64,000 nt of DNA. Origin: Rhizobiaceae bacterium. Its GTDB lineage: Bacteria > Pseudomonadota > Alphaproteobacteria > Rhizobiales > Rhizobiaceae. The notes beneath the pieces were generated by a model. It was given only the letters and a program-made list of their open reading frames with translations. It ran no database searches and was not told the DNA's origin. Made by a program: the position numbers and the translations under genes. This document shows positions 26,328 through 36,681 of this stretch, in pieces; positions within the stretch are counted from its first letter, which is position 1, and every line of letters starts with the position of its first letter. Location: positions 1 through 64,000 of the forward strand of contig JAHBYY010000007.1 in assembly GCA_019635715.1 (NCBI GenBank). The letters are read 5' to 3'.

Positions 26328-26434
26328 GGCCTGTGGACCGTTATGGGTCGGGCGCGGCGCGCGTCGGAATCCGCGCGCCGGCGGTTCGTGCGCGCCGGGC
26401 CGGATGCCGTAAAGGCCTCCGGATGTCCGACGGC

Positions 26435-26617
26435 CTATCGGAACAGGTCGCCGGTCTTCGGGTTGACCTTGCGATAGTGGGCTTTCGACGGCTTGGCCAA
26501 TCCAGGCTTCCGTCGTCCGCCCCGCCGGGTTGCGGCGGCATAGAAGATCGCGGCGGCGCCCGCGACGATCAGCGGAACCGCGATCAGCACGATCAGGTTC
26601 ACCCATCCTGCCGACAT
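26435..26617 (-). CDS. Small single-pass membrane protein, unknown function
   Basis: The 60-residue protein has a membrane segment at about residues 5-27 (VNLIVLIAVPLIVAGAAAIF) and a basic cytoplasmic tail (RRGGRRKPGLAKPSKAHYRK). GGAGGAGCGG immediately precedes the chosen ATG at 26617. It lies 36 bases downstream of another small membrane protein on the same strand. The hydrophobic segment, the positive-inside tail and the good ribosome binding site argue for a real gene. I do not recognise a family. Confidence 0.6.
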   Translation of the reverse strand: MSAGWVNLIVLIAVPLIVAGAAAIFYAAATRRGGRRKPGLAKPSKAHYRKVNPKTGDLFR

Positions 26618-26653
26618 CCGCTCCTCCATGCACCGCCCGGTTGTGTGATCATT

Positions 26654-26860
26654 TCAGTAGCCGAGCCACGCCACGACAAGAACCGCGACGCCGAATAGCG
26701 CGACGAACACGACGCCGAAGAGCTTGAAGGCGCGATCGTCATGGGCGGCGACCATCTTGTCGTAGGCTTCGTCGCCCATTTCCTCGCGGGCGAGCCGCTG
26801 CTGCAACTTGCTTCTCGCATCGTTCGATGCCGGCTGCATCTGCTTGTAGTACTGGGACAT
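26654..26860 (-). CDS. Small C-terminally anchored membrane protein, unknown function
   Basis: The 68-residue protein has a polar, helical N-terminal half (QPASNDARSKLQQRLAREE, then DKMVAAHDDRAFK) and one membrane segment at about residues 47-66 (LFGVVFVALFGVAVLVVAW). GGAGCG precedes the ATG. It is followed on the same strand by the small membrane protein at 26435-26617, and both face away from the kdp operon. The composition looks like a genuine tail-anchored protein. Function unknown. Confidence 0.6.
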   Translation of the reverse strand: MSQYYKQMQPASNDARSKLQQRLAREEMGDEAYDKMVAAHDDRAFKLFGVVFVALFGVAVLVVAWLGY

Positions 26861-27169
26861 GACCGCTCCATGTTCTCGCCATGGCGGCCGATGGTCAACC
26901 CGCCCGAGGCGATTGCCCGGGACAAGCGCCCGTGACGGCGGCGCGGCGCCAGCTTCGCCCGGGCCGGATCAATGCAAGGAAACGACCCGCCGGCGAAACC
27001 CGCGAAAGCCGGACGGCGGCCGGCCGCTCCATCGGCATGGCGATCGGCGCGGCTGCGGGACGCCGGGCCGGCTGTTTATGCGGCGTTTATGCCGGACGTG
27101 CGGATTCCACATCGCGCGTTGATGCGCCTGCGCAGTAGGTCGGATGCTCCAGCAACGACGGAGCGTCCC
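26861..27169. other. Gap between small membrane gene and kdp operon; probable kdp promoter region
   Basis: No coding region that I can support lies in these 309 bases. They separate a minus-strand gene from the plus-strand kdp operon, so both promoters should be here. I see no clear KdpE box or hairpin. Confidence 0.4.
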
Positions 27170-27253
27170 ATGCTCGACATTTTGTACATTGTGCTCGCCG
27201 CCGGCTTCTTCCTCGGCGCGGCGGCATCCGTCCGCCTGCTCGAGCGCCTGTGA
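27170..27253 (+). CDS. Tiny membrane peptide encoded just before kdpF
   Basis: This 27-residue frame, MLDILYIVLAAGFFLGAAAS followed by VRLLERL, is one hydrophobic helix with a basic end. It starts at an ATG preceded by ACGGAG at normal distance. Its TGA overlaps a GTG that is in frame with kdpF, so the two are coupled. From general knowledge, similar tiny ORFs stand before kdpF in other rhizobia, but I cannot confirm this here. It may be an additional small subunit or regulator of the Kdp complex, or a leader peptide for kdpF. Confidence 0.55.
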   Translation: MLDILYIVLAAGFFLGAAASVRLLERL

Positions 27254-27261
27254 GTCTCGCC

Positions 27262-27351
27262 ATGGCGCTCGACCTCATCGTCGGCGGCGCGGTAGCCGCC
27301 TGTCTCCTCGTCTATCTCGGCTACGCGCTCGCCCGGCCAGAACGGTTCTGA
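27262..27351 (+). CDS. kdpF: KdpF, small subunit of the K+-transporting ATPase
   Basis: The 29-residue peptide MALDLIVGGAVAACLLVYLG, ending in YALARPERF, has the length, the single membrane helix and the LxYALxxPExF end of KdpF. KdpF stabilises the KdpABC complex in the inner membrane. It is followed by kdpA after 21 bases. The start could instead be the in-frame GTG at 27250, which overlaps the stop of the preceding tiny ORF and adds four residues. Confidence 0.85.
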   Translation: MALDLIVGGAVAACLLVYLGYALARPERF

Positions 27352-27372
27352 GGCGCGGCAAGGGCATTCTCC

Positions 27373-29079
27373 ATGGCAACCGACATTTTCCAGTTCATCC
27401 TCTACGCAGGCGTCGTCACCGCGCTCGCCTGGCCGCTCGGGCTCTATCTCGCCCGGCTCTATCAAGGCGGCCCCGTGGTCGCGTCGCAGCTTCTCGATCC
27501 GGTCGAGCGCGGCTTCTACGCGCTCGCCGGCATCAGGGCCGACCAGGGCCAGCACTGGACGCGCTATGCGCTTTCGGTGCTGGCCTTCAGCCTCGGCTGC
27601 TTCGCACTCCTCTACGCGATGCTGCGCCTGCAGCACCTGCTGCCACTCAATCCCCAAGGTTTTGGACCGCTTTCACCGGACCTTGCGTTCAACACGGCGG
27701 TATCCTTCGTCACCAACACCAACTGGCAGGCCTATGGCGGCGAGACGACGATGTCGTATTTCAGCCAGATGGCGGGGCTCGCGGTACAGAACTTCGTCTC
27801 GGCCGGCGTCGGCATGGCGGTCTGCGCGGCGATCGTCCGCGGCTTCTTTGCCCGCGAGCAGAAGACGCTCGGCAATTTCTGGGTCGATCTCACCCGCAGC
27901 ATCCTCTACGTCCTCCTGCCGCTTTCCGTCGTGATGACCGTCTTCCTCGTCTGGCAGGGCGTGCCGCAGAACCTCACGGCCTCGGTCGCCGCGACCACCG
28001 TCGAAGGCGCACAGCAGACGATCTCGCAGGGACCCGCCGCCTCGCAGATCGCGATCAAGCAGCTCGGCACCAATGGCGGCGGTTTCTGGAACGCCAATTC
28101 GGCGGTGCCCTACGAGAACCCGACCCCTCTCGCCAATTTCGTCGAGATGGTCGCCATCCTGCTCATCCCCGCGGCCTTCTGCTTCATGTTCGGGCGCATG
28201 GTGCGCGACATGCGGCAGGGCGTCGCGATCTTCGCGGCGATGGGCGTTCTCTTCCTCGGCGCGCTGGCCCTCACCTACGGTTCGGAGATCGCCGGCAACC
28301 CGGCCTTCGCTTCGCTTCCCGTCGAGCAGACCGCCGGCAACATGGAAGGCAAGGAGGTGCGCTTCGGTGTCGGCAACTCGGCGCTGTGGGCGACGGCGAC
28401 CACGGCGGCCTCGAACGGCTCCGTCAATTCGATGCACGACAGCTTCATGCCGCTCGGCGCGCTCGCCCCGATGCTGCTGATGCAGGTGGGCGAGGTGGTC
28501 TTCGGCGGCGTCGGCTCAGGCCTCTACGGCATGCTGTCCTTCGTGGTGCTGACGGTGTTCCTCGCAGGGCTGATGGTGGGCCGCACCCCCGAATATCTCG
28601 GCAAGAAGATCGAGGCGCGCGAGGTGAAGCTCTCGGTCATCGCCTTCCTGGTGATGCCGGTCGGCGTTCTCGGGCTCGGGGCGCTGGCCGCGGTGCTTCC
28701 GATCGCGCTATCGGCGGTGCAGGACGCCGGGCCGCACGGGCTCTCCGAAATCCTGTACGCCTATTCGTCGGCGACCGGCAACAACGGCTCGGCCTTTGCC
28801 GGCTTCGGCGCCAACGTTCCCTATCACAACACCATGCAGGGCATCGCCATGCTGCTCGGCCGCTTCGTCTACATCGTGCCGATGCTGGCCGTCGCGGGCT
28901 CGCTGGCGGCCAAGAAGGCGGCGCCGGCCTCCAGCGGCACCTTTCCGACCCACGGGCCGCTCTTCGTCACGCTGCTCGTCGCGGTGATCCTCATCCTCGG
29001 CGGGCTGACCTTCTTCCCGGCGCTGGCGCTGGGGCCGATCGCCGAGCAGGTCTCGATGCTTGCCGGCCAAACCTTCTGA
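27373..29079 (+). CDS. kdpA: KdpA, K+-binding and translocating subunit
   Basis: The 568-residue membrane protein is the channel-like subunit of the high-affinity potassium pump KdpFABC. It shows the four repeated selectivity-filter regions of the family, for example [11 protein letters not shown] near residue 115, [12 protein letters not shown] near 233 and [12 protein letters not shown] near 470. The length matches the usual 555-570. AAGGGC lies about 8 bases before the ATG. The operon order F-A-B-C-D-E is standard, and the genes are expressed under potassium limitation or osmotic stress. Confidence 0.97.
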   Translation: MATDIFQFILYAGVVTALAWPLGLYLARLYQGGPVVASQLLDPVERGFYALAGIRADQGQHWTRYALSVLAFSLGCFALLYAMLRLQHLLPLNPQGFGPLSPDLAFNTAVSFVTNTNWQAYGGETTMSYFSQMAGLAVQNFVSAGVGMAVCAAIVRGFFAREQKTLGNFWVDLTRSILYVLLPLSVVMTVFLVWQGVPQNLTASVAATTVEGAQQTISQGPAASQIAIKQLGTNGGGFWNANSAVPYENPTPLANFVEMVAILLIPAAFCFMFGRMVRDMRQGVAIFAAMGVLFLGALALTYGSEIAGNPAFASLPVEQTAGNMEGKEVRFGVGNSALWATATTAASNGSVNSMHDSFMPLGALAPMLLMQVGEVVFGGVGSGLYGMLSFVVLTVFLAGLMVGRTPEYLGKKIEAREVKLSVIAFLVMPVGVLGLGALAAVLPIALSAVQDAGPHGLSEILYAYSSATGNNGSAFAGFGANVPYHNTMQGIAMLLGRFVYIVPMLAVAGSLAAKKAAPASSGTFPTHGPLFVTLLVAVILILGGLTFFPALALGPIAEQVSMLAGQTF

Positions 29080-29098
29080 TCAAGAGACGTTGCGAGGC

Positions 29099-31141
29099 AT
29101 GTCCATGCGCAAGAAACCCGATATTTCCCTGCTCGACCGGCGCGTCGCCGGTCTGGCGCTGAAGGCCGCCTTCGCCAAGCTCGATCCTCGGCTGATGGCG
29201 AAGAACCCGGTGATGTTCGTCACCGAGGTCGTCGCGGCACTCTCGACGCTGATCTTCCTGCGCGATCTTTTCGCCAGCGGCGACAGCCTCGCCGTGACCG
29301 GGCAGATCGCGGCCTGGCTGTGGTTCACGGTCTACTTCGCGAATTTCGCAGAGGCAGTCGCCGAAGGCCGAGGCAGGGCGCGCGCCGACAGCCTGCGCGC
29401 GACGCAGACCGACACGCCGGCCAAGAAGCTCGCCAGCCTCGATGCGGCGAGCCACGGCATCGCCTCCAGCCGCGGCCTGACGCCCGGAGACCTCGTGCTG
29501 GTCGAGGCCGGCGACATCGTTCCCGCCGATGGCGAGATCGTCGAAGGCATCGCCTCGGTCGACGAGAGCGCCATCACCGGCGAATCGGCGCCGGTGATCC
29601 GGGAGGCCGGCGGCGACCGCTCCGCCGTCACGGGAGGCACACGCGTCGTCTCGGACTGGATCAAGGTGCGCATCACGGCCAGGCCGGGCGAGAGCTTCCT
29701 CGACCGCATGATCGCCATGGTGGAAGGCGCGCAACGCCAGAAGACCCCGAACGAGATCGCCCTCAACATCCTGCTCGCCGGCATGACGATCATCTTCCTG
29801 ATCGTGGTCGTCACGCTGCAGCCCTTCACCGCCTATTCGGGAACGCTCATCCCGATCGTCTTCCTCGTCGCGCTGCTGGTGACGCTCATTCCGACGACGA
29901 TCGGCGGGCTGCTCTCGGCGATCGGCATCGCCGGCATGGACCGGCTGGTGAAGGCGAACGTGATCGCCAAATCCGGGCGCGCCGTGGAGGCGGCCGGCGA
30001 CGTCGATGTCCTGCTGCTCGACAAGACCGGCACGATCACTTTCGGCGCGCGGATGGCGGACGCCTTCGAGCCGCTGCCGGGCGTCGGCGCACAGGAGCTC
30101 GCCGCGGCGGCGCTTCTCGCCTCGCTCTCCGACGAGACGCCGGAGGGCCGGTCGATCGTCGACTTCGCGCGCAAGCAGATCGGCCGCGGGCTCGACGCAG
30201 CGGACACGGTAGCGCAGACCATAGCGTTCTCCGCCAACACCCGCATCTCCGGCGCGGACCTCGTCGACGGCACGCAACTCCGCAAGGGGGCGTCCGATTC
30301 CATCCTCGCCTGGTGCGGCGTCTCCGCCGGCAACGAGCTGCGCGCCACCGTCGAGCGAATCGCGAAATCGGGCGGCACGCCGCTGCTCGTCGCCCGCGAC
30401 AGGCGGGTCCTGGGCGTCGTCCATCTCAAGGACATCGTGAAGCCCGGGATTCGCGAGCGGTTCGCCGAACTGCGCCGCATGGGCGTTCGCACGGTGATGA
30501 TCACCGGCGACAATCCGCTCACGGCGGCGGCGATCGCCGCGGAGGCCGGCGTCGACGACTTCCTCGCCGAGGCCACGCCCGAGCGGAAGCTCGAGCTGAT
30601 CCGCAAGGAACAGGCGGAGGGCAAGCTCGTCGCGATGTGCGGAGACGGCTCCAACGACGCGCCGGCGCTGGCCCAGGCCGATGTGGGCGTGGCCATGAAT
30701 ACCGGGACGCCGGCGGCCAAGGAGGCCGGAAACCTGATCGACCTCGACAGCGACCCGACGAAGCTCATCGAGATCGTGCTCGTCGGCAAGCAGTTGCTGA
30801 TCAGCCGTGGCTCGCTGACGACGTTCTCGGTCGCCAACGACGTCGCGAAGTATTTTGCGATCCTCCCGGCCTTGTTCGTGACGGCCTATCCGGCCCTGGA
30901 CGCGCTCAACGTCATGCAGCTCGAAAGCCCGGGAAGCGCGATCCTGTCGGCGGTGATCTTCAACGCCCTGATCATCATCGCGCTGATCCCGCTCGCGCTG
31001 CGCGGCGTGGCCTACAAGCCGGCGACCGCGGCGAGCCTGCTGCGCCGCAACCTCCTGATCTACGGCCTCGGCGGCCTGATCGTCCCCTTCGTCGGCATCA
31101 AGGCGATCGACCTGATTGTCAACGCCGCCGGCATCGTATGA
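29099..31141 (+). CDS. kdpB: KdpB, ATP-hydrolysing P-type ATPase subunit
   Basis: The 680-residue P-type ATPase has the phosphorylation motif DKTGTITFG with the aspartate at residue 308. It also has the TGESAP actuator loop near 160 and the hinge motif [16 protein letters not shown] near 518. It hydrolyses ATP to drive potassium uptake through KdpA. The start ATG at 29099 has GAGG directly upstream; a second ATG two codons later is also possible. It follows kdpA after 19 bases and precedes kdpC by 9 bases. Confidence 0.97.
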   Translation: MSMRKKPDISLLDRRVAGLALKAAFAKLDPRLMAKNPVMFVTEVVAALSTLIFLRDLFASGDSLAVTGQIAAWLWFTVYFANFAEAVAEGRGRARADSLRATQTDTPAKKLASLDAASHGIASSRGLTPGDLVLVEAGDIVPADGEIVEGIASVDESAITGESAPVIREAGGDRSAVTGGTRVVSDWIKVRITARPGESFLDRMIAMVEGAQRQKTPNEIALNILLAGMTIIFLIVVVTLQPFTAYSGTLIPIVFLVALLVTLIPTTIGGLLSAIGIAGMDRLVKANVIAKSGRAVEAAGDVDVLLLDKTGTITFGARMADAFEPLPGVGAQELAAAALLASLSDETPEGRSIVDFARKQIGRGLDAADTVAQTIAFSANTRISGADLVDGTQLRKGASDSILAWCGVSAGNELRATVERIAKSGGTPLLVARDRRVLGVVHLKDIVKPGIRERFAELRRMGVRTVMITGDNPLTAAAIAAEAGVDDFLAEATPERKLELIRKEQAEGKLVAMCGDGSNDAPALAQADVGVAMNTGTPAAKEAGNLIDLDSDPTKLIEIVLVGKQLLISRGSLTTFSVANDVAKYFAILPALFVTAYPALDALNVMQLESPGSAILSAVIFNALIIIALIPLALRGVAYKPATAASLLRRNLLIYGLGGLIVPFVGIKAIDLIVNAAGIV

Positions 31142-31150
31142 GGTGATCCC

Positions 31151-31741
31151 ATGTTTTCGGAAATCAGACCCGCGATCGCCATGATCGGGCTTTTCACCGC
31201 CCTGACCGGCATCGCCTACCCCCTGGCCATGACAGGCGCGGCCCAGCTCCTTTTCCCCGTGCAGGCAAATGGCAGCCTGATCGAGCGGAACGGCGTCGTC
31301 ATCGGGTCGACGCTGGTCGGCCAGGCTTTCGGAGGCCCGGCCTATTTCCACGGCCGCCCCTCCGCCGCCGGCAGCGGCGGGTACGATGCGTCCTCGACCG
31401 GCGGCAGCAATCTCGGCCCCACGTCGAAGGCGCTGATCGGACGGATCACCGCCGACGCGGCGCGCATCAGCGCCGAGAACGGCGGTGCGCGCGTGCCGGT
31501 CGACCTGGTCACCGCGTCCGGCTCCGGCCTCGATCCGCACATCTCGCCCGAGGCGGCGCTGATCCAGGTCGCGCGGGTCGCGGCCGCGCGGAGGGTCGAT
31601 CCGGCAGCGGTGCGCAGCGTGCTTGACGCAACCGTCGAAGGCCGCACCTTCGGCGTGCTCGGCGAGCCGCGCGTCAACGTGCTGGCGCTGAACCTCGCGC
31701 TGGATGAGCGGTTCCCGCCGGAGGTCCGACACGACCGATGA
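31151..31741 (+). CDS. kdpC: KdpC, accessory subunit of the K+-transporting ATPase
   Basis: The 196-residue protein has one N-terminal membrane segment (residues 8-30) and the conserved periplasmic stretches [18 protein letters not shown] and [12 protein letters not shown]. It bridges KdpA and KdpB and raises ATP affinity. Length is normal for the family (about 190). It starts 9 bases after kdpB. The kdpD start follows 58 bases downstream. Confidence 0.96.
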   Translation: MFSEIRPAIAMIGLFTALTGIAYPLAMTGAAQLLFPVQANGSLIERNGVVIGSTLVGQAFGGPAYFHGRPSAAGSGGYDASSTGGSNLGPTSKALIGRITADAARISAENGGARVPVDLVTASGSGLDPHISPEAALIQVARVAAARRVDPAAVRSVLDATVEGRTFGVLGEPRVNVLALNLALDERFPPEVRHDR

Positions 31742-31799
31742 GCCGCTTCGCTGCCATGCCCCCGCCCTCGACCCGCCGCAAAGCGGACGGCGGCCGCTG

Positions 31800-34493
31800 A
31801 TGCCTGCCGTCGACGCGCGCCCCGAGCCCGAGGCCCTTCTCGCGGAAGCGAGGAAGGAAGGGCGCGGTCGGCTGAAGATCTTCCTCGGCGCAGCTCCCGG
31901 CGTCGGAAAGACCTACGCCATGCTGGAGGCGGCGCAGCGGCGCCGGACCGACGGCGTCGACGTCGTGGTCGGGGTCGTCGAGACCCATGGCCGCAGCGAA
32001 ACCGAGCGGCTTGTCGCCGGACTGGAGGTCTTGTCTCGGGCGGAGATCGCCTATGGCGGCCGGCCGCTGGCCGAAATGCATCTCGACGGACTGCTCGCGC
32101 GCCGGCCGCGCCTTGCCCTGGTCGATGAGCTCGCCCATACGAATGTTCCCGGCAGCCGCCACGCCAAGCGCTGGCAGGACGTCGAGGAACTGCTGGACGC
32201 CGGCATCGACGTCTATTCGACGCTCAACATCCAGCATCTGGAAAGCCTCAACGACGTCGTCGCCCGCATCGTCCGCGTCAAGGTGCGCGAGACCGTGCCC
32301 GACAAGGTGCTGGAACTCGCCGACGAGATCGAACTGATCGACCTGCCGCCGGAGGAACTGATCGAGCGGCTGCGGCAGGGCAAGATCTATGTGCCGGAGC
32401 AGATCGCGCGGGCGATCCAGAACTTTTTCGCCAAGGGCAACCTGACGGCGCTGCGCGAACTCGCCATGCGGGTCGCGGCCGACCGCGTCGACGCGCAGAT
32501 GGCGGCGCATATGAAAAGCCATGCGATTCCCGGGCCGTGGCCGGCGCAGGATCGCGTGCTGGTCTGCGTCAACGAGGCGCCGGTGTCGAAGGCGCTGGTG
32601 CGGGCGGCCAAGCGCATGGCCGAGCGGTCGCGCACGGACTGGATCGCCGCCAGCGTCGCCACTCCGCAATCGGAGCATCTGCCGGACGCCGCCAAGGACG
32701 CGATCGCGGAGACCCTGCGCCTGGCCGAGGCGCTGGGCGCCGAGATCGCCACCATCAACGCGGAAAGCCACGTCGCGGACGAGATCCTCGCCCTGGCGCG
32801 CAGCCGGAACGTCTCGCGCATCGTCATCGGCCGCCCCCGGCCGCGCCTGTTCACCGCCCGGTTCTCGCGCGAGACGGTGGCCGAGGAACTCATCCGCAAG
32901 GCCGGGGATTTCGAGGTGACGATCGTCTCCGCCGATCCCGGCGAGGCCCGCAAGGCCGCCATCCGTGGTGCCGTCCTCGTCCCGGAGCGCGACCCGAAGG
33001 CCTATCTCTGGACGGCCGCCACGGTCGCCGCCGCGACGGCCGTCGCGATTTTCGTCAACCGCGTGTTTCCGGTCGAGAGCCTGTCGCTGTTCTTTCTCGT
33101 CGCGGTGCTGGGCGTCGCCGCACGGTTCGGCCTGTGGCCCTCGATCTTCGCCAGCGGCCTCGCCTTCCTCAGCTACAACTTCTTCCTGACCGAGCCGTTC
33201 TTCAGCTTCGAGATCGCCAACCAGGATCTGGTGCTGACGCTTTTCCTGTTCCTCCTCGTGGCGATCGTCACCGGCAACCTCGCGGCACGGCTGCGCGATC
33301 AGGCGCGTGCGCAGCGCGCCATCGCGAAACGCACGGCAAACCTCTTCGACTTCTCCCGCAAGGTCGCCAGCGTCGCCTCGCTGGACGATGTCGTGTGGGC
33401 GGCCGTCACCCATGTCGCCTCCACCATGCAGTGTTCCTCGATGATCCTGATGCCGGACACATCCGGGCAACTCGTCATCGTCGGCGGCATGCCGCCCGAG
33501 GACCATCTGGAGCCGCGCGACCGCGGCGCCGCCGAATGGGCCTGGGAGAAGCGCGAGCCGGCCGGCTGGTCGTCGCCGACCCTGCCGTCGGCGACCTGGC
33601 TGTTTCTGCCGATGAAGAGCGCCGACCGGATCCACGGGCTGCTCGGCGTCCAGTTCGGCACCCGCCAGTACATTACGACGGAGGAGCGCCGCCTGCTCGA
33701 TTCGCTGGTGGACCAGGTCGGTCTGGCGATCGAGCGGACAAAGCTCGCTTCCGACATGGAGCAGTCCCGTCTGCTGGCCGAGACCGAAAGCCTGCGCGCG
33801 GCCCTGCTGTCGTCGGTCAGCCACGATCTCAGGACGCCGCTGGTCTCGATCATCGGCGCGGCGACGTCGCTGGTCGATGCGGACGAGGCGCTGGGCAGGT
33901 CCGGCCGGCAGGCCATGGCCGAGACCATCCGCGACGAGGGGGAGCGTCTCAACCGCTACGTCCAGAACCTTCTCGACATGACGCGGCTCGGCTACGGTGC
34001 GCTCAAGCTGGCCCGCCAGCCGGTCGACCTGCGCGAGGTGGTGGGGCGCGCCCTGCGGCGCCTGGAACGCGACCTCGCCGGTCACCGCATCGTGCGCGAC
34101 CTGCCGGCGGGTCTTCCGGAAATGTCCGGGGATGCGGTGCTTCTGGAGCAGGTGGTGACGAATATCCTCGACAACGCCGCGAAATACGCCCCGGCCGGCT
34201 CGCAGGTCACGCTCTCAGCAGAAGCGGCCGGCGAGCATCTGACGCTGGCGATCGCCGACCAGGGGCCGGGCATACCGGAAGGCGACCGCGGCCATGTGTT
34301 CGACATGTTCTTCCGGGTCCGCGCCGGTGACGGCCGGCCCGGCGGCACGGGCCTCGGACTCGCCATCGCCAAGGGGATCGTCGACGCGCATGGCGGATCG
34401 ATCCGCGCGGAGGCCGCAATGGCGGACGGCACCGGCACGCGGATCGTGCTGACCCTGCCGACCGGTGCGGGAACCTCCGGAGGCCCGGCATGA
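31800..34493 (+). CDS. kdpD: KdpD, osmosensitive potassium sensor histidine kinase
   Basis: The 897-residue sensor has the full KdpD architecture. The N-terminal KdpD domain has Walker A GAAPGVGKT at 30-38 and VDELAHTN near 109. A universal-stress-protein domain follows at about 250-370, then four closely spaced membrane segments near 400-500, a GAF domain, the phospho-acceptor SVSHDLRTPL near 680, and an ATPase domain (NILDNAAKYAP, GTGLGLAIAKG). It senses potassium and ionic strength and phosphorylates KdpE. The ATG at 31800 overlaps an in-frame TGA of the intergenic region. The stop overlaps the kdpE start. Confidence 0.96.
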   Translation: MPAVDARPEPEALLAEARKEGRGRLKIFLGAAPGVGKTYAMLEAAQRRRTDGVDVVVGVVETHGRSETERLVAGLEVLSRAEIAYGGRPLAEMHLDGLLARRPRLALVDELAHTNVPGSRHAKRWQDVEELLDAGIDVYSTLNIQHLESLNDVVARIVRVKVRETVPDKVLELADEIELIDLPPEELIERLRQGKIYVPEQIARAIQNFFAKGNLTALRELAMRVAADRVDAQMAAHMKSHAIPGPWPAQDRVLVCVNEAPVSKALVRAAKRMAERSRTDWIAASVATPQSEHLPDAAKDAIAETLRLAEALGAEIATINAESHVADEILALARSRNVSRIVIGRPRPRLFTARFSRETVAEELIRKAGDFEVTIVSADPGEARKAAIRGAVLVPERDPKAYLWTAATVAAATAVAIFVNRVFPVESLSLFFLVAVLGVAARFGLWPSIFASGLAFLSYNFFLTEPFFSFEIANQDLVLTLFLFLLVAIVTGNLAARLRDQARAQRAIAKRTANLFDFSRKVASVASLDDVVWAAVTHVASTMQCSSMILMPDTSGQLVIVGGMPPEDHLEPRDRGAAEWAWEKREPAGWSSPTLPSATWLFLPMKSADRIHGLLGVQFGTRQYITTEERRLLDSLVDQVGLAIERTKLASDMEQSRLLAETESLRAALLSSVSHDLRTPLVSIIGAATSLVDADEALGRSGRQAMAETIRDEGERLNRYVQNLLDMTRLGYGALKLARQPVDLREVVGRALRRLERDLAGHRIVRDLPAGLPEMSGDAVLLEQVVTNILDNAAKYAPAGSQVTLSAEAAGEHLTLAIADQGPGIPEGDRGHVFDMFFRVRAGDGRPGGTGLGLAIAKGIVDAHGGSIRAEAAMADGTGTRIVLTLPTGAGTSGGPA

Positions 34494-35173
34494 TGACCGG
34501 ACGGATCCTCCTGATCGAAGACGACCCGGGCATCCGGAAATTCCTGCGCGTCGCGCTCGAAGCGCAGGGGCTGGTTCTTGAAGAGGAAGCTTCGGGCAGG
34601 AGCGGCATCGCCCGCGCCGCGACCGCGCAGCCCGACCTCGTCATCCTCGACCTCGGCCTGCCGGACATGGACGGCAAGGCGGTCATCGCCCGCATCCGCG
34701 AATGGTCGGAGGTGCCGATCCTGATCCTGTCGGTGCGCCAGGCCGAGGAGGAAAAGGTAGCCGCGCTCGACGCCGGCGCCAACGACTACGTCGTCAAGCC
34801 CTTCGGCATCGCCGAACTGATGGCCCGCGTCAGGGCGCTGCTGCGGTCGGGCGGGCCGGGCACTTCGCCCGAGGCCGAGATCGTCCGCGGAGACCTTCGC
34901 GTCGATCTGGCCCGCCACGAGGTCGTGCTCGCCGGCGAGCCGATCAGGCTGACCCGCAAGGAGTTCGACCTGCTCGCGCTGCTCGCCCGCAATGCCGGCC
35001 GCATCGTCACCCACCGGCAGTTGCTTGCCGATGTCTGGGGCCCGGCCCATGAGCACGATCTGCAGTATCTGCGGGTGTTCATCGGCCGCCTGCGCGCCAA
35101 GCTGGGCGACGATCCGTCCGTGCCGCGGTTCATCCTCAACGAGCCCGGCGTGGGCTACAGGTTCCTGGGGTGA
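34490..35173 (+). CDS. kdpE: KdpE, OmpR-type response regulator of the kdp operon
   Basis: The 227-residue protein has a receiver domain with acidic residues Asp11/Asp12, the phospho-acceptor Asp54 in VILDLGLPDMDG and the conserved lysine in VKPFG. A C-terminal winged helix follows (LTRKEFDLLALLARNAGRIV, then GVGYRF). KdpD-phosphorylated KdpE activates kdpFABC. Its ATG overlaps the kdpD TGA. The gene ends the operon; 118 bases further on lies the convergent NCS2 permease gene. Confidence 0.96.
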   Translation: MMTGRILLIEDDPGIRKFLRVALEAQGLVLEEEASGRSGIARAATAQPDLVILDLGLPDMDGKAVIARIREWSEVPILILSVRQAEEEKVAALDAGANDYVVKPFGIAELMARVRALLRSGGPGTSPEAEIVRGDLRVDLARHEVVLAGEPIRLTRKEFDLLALLARNAGRIVTHRQLLADVWGPAHEHDLQYLRVFIGRLRAKLGDDPSVPRFILNEPGVGYRFLG

Positions 35174-35291
35174 GCAGGGTCTTCGCCAGCGGGCAGCCGG
35201 GCCTGGGAGAGGGGCTGCTGCGCCGCCTCATCCCGGACTGCCCGCGTCGGTTGTTCAGCCGGGGCGCCCGCCGCACTGCTCCGGCTCGCCC

Positions 35292-36593
35292 CTATTGGTG
35301 GAAGAAGGCGAATTTCACGACGAACAACAGTGCAATGATCCACGTCGCGGCATGGACTTCCTTGGCACGGCCGGTGGTGAGCATAAGTACCGCGTAGGAG
35401 ATGAAGCCGAATGCGAGGCCGTTTGCGATCGAATAGGTGAAAGGCATCGCCAGTGCCGTCAGGGCAGCGGACGCTGCGACGGGCGTGTCCGACCACTCGA
35501 CCTCGGTCAGCTCGCGCATCATCAAGGTTGCGACGAAGAGCAGCGCAGGCGCGGTGGCGCAGGCAGGCACGGCGCCGGCCAGCGGCGAAAAGAAGGTGGC
35601 CAGCAGGAACAGCGCGGCGATGACCAGCGCGGTCAGCCCGGTGCGGCCGCCGGCCTGGACGCCCGACGCGCTCTCGACATAGGCGGTGGTCGACGAGGTG
35701 CCGAGCATCGAGCCCGCGAGAATTGCGCTGCTGTCGGCCATCAGCGCGCGGCCAAGCCCGACATTGGTGTGCGTCGGACCTTCGGTCAGCAGGCCGGCGC
35801 GCTTGGCAACGCCGATCAGTGTGCCGGTCGCATCGAATACCTCGACCAGGACCATGACCAGGATGACCTGGATGATGCCGTGATTGAGAGCGCCCATGAT
35901 GTCCAGTTGCAGGAAGGTCGGCGCGATGGACGGCGGGGCCGAGACAATGCCGCTGAACGTCGCGTCGCCGGTGAACATGGCCAGGATCGTGACGACCAGA
36001 ATACCGATCAGGATCGCGCCCTTGACCCTGAGCGTGTCCAGGGTCGCGATCAGCAGGAAGCCGAAGATGGCGAGCAGCGTGGCGCTCGTCGTCATATCGC
36101 CGAGGCCGACCAGCGTGGCCGGATTGTCCACAACGATGCCGGCGCTCTTGAGCGCGATGATCGCCAGGAACATGCCGATGCCGGCGGCGATGGCGCTGCG
36201 CATCGAGACGGGAATGCCCGCCACCAGCCATCGCCGTACCCCCGTGACGGTGAGGAGCAGGAAGATGACGCCGGAGATGAATACGGCGCCCAAGGCCTGC
36301 TGCCAGGTGAAACCGAGCGCTGCGACGACCGTGAAGGCGAAGAACGCGTTGAGCCCCATTCCCGGCGCCATGCCGATCGGCCAGTTCGCCCACAGCGCCA
36401 TGATCGCCGAGCCGAGCGCGGCGGCAAGGCAGGTCGCGACGAACACGGCGTTCCTGTCCATGCCGGTGCTCGACAGGATGTCGGGGTTGACGAAGATGAT
36501 ATAGGCCATGGTCAGGAAGGTCGTCAGTCCCGCGACGAGCTCGGTGCGGACGTTCGTTCCCATTTCCGACAGCTTGAAGAATCGTTCCAGCAT
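35292..36593 (-). CDS. NCS2-family purine permease (AzgA/PbuG type)
   Basis: The 433-residue membrane protein has 12-14 predicted helices and the AzgA/PbuG signatures GMAPGMGLNAFFAF near residue 76 and LGTSSTTAYVESASGVQAGG near 295. Such proteins take up hypoxanthine, guanine or adenine with protons. AAGGAGGAGAA precedes the ATG. It lies 88 bases downstream of bhcD on the same strand, so it may be expressed with the glyoxylate-assimilation operon. Purine breakdown through allantoin yields glyoxylate, which would make this pairing meaningful; that link is an inference. Confidence 0.88.
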   Translation of the reverse strand: MLERFFKLSEMGTNVRTELVAGLTTFLTMAYIIFVNPDILSSTGMDRNAVFVATCLAAALGSAIMALWANWPIGMAPGMGLNAFFAFTVVAALGFTWQQALGAVFISGVIFLLLTVTGVRRWLVAGIPVSMRSAIAAGIGMFLAIIALKSAGIVVDNPATLVGLGDMTTSATLLAIFGFLLIATLDTLRVKGAILIGILVVTILAMFTGDATFSGIVSAPPSIAPTFLQLDIMGALNHGIIQVILVMVLVEVFDATGTLIGVAKRAGLLTEGPTHTNVGLGRALMADSSAILAGSMLGTSSTTAYVESASGVQAGGRTGLTALVIAALFLLATFFSPLAGAVPACATAPALLFVATLMMRELTEVEWSDTPVAASAALTALAMPFTYSIANGLAFGFISYAVLMLTTGRAKEVHAATWIIALLFVVKFAFFHQ

Positions 36594-36681
36594 TTCTCCT
36601 CCTTCGACGCGCTCCGCCGCCCATTCCTCCGGGGGCGACCCAAGCCGGCCGCAACCAATTTCGGCTGGCGTCCGGCGTGGG

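Noticed and set aside
28991-31732. Minus-strand open frame of 913 codons opposite kdpB and kdpC
   Set aside because: The plus strand holds unmistakable KdpB and KdpC; the antisense frame has repetitive low-complexity composition and no start context.
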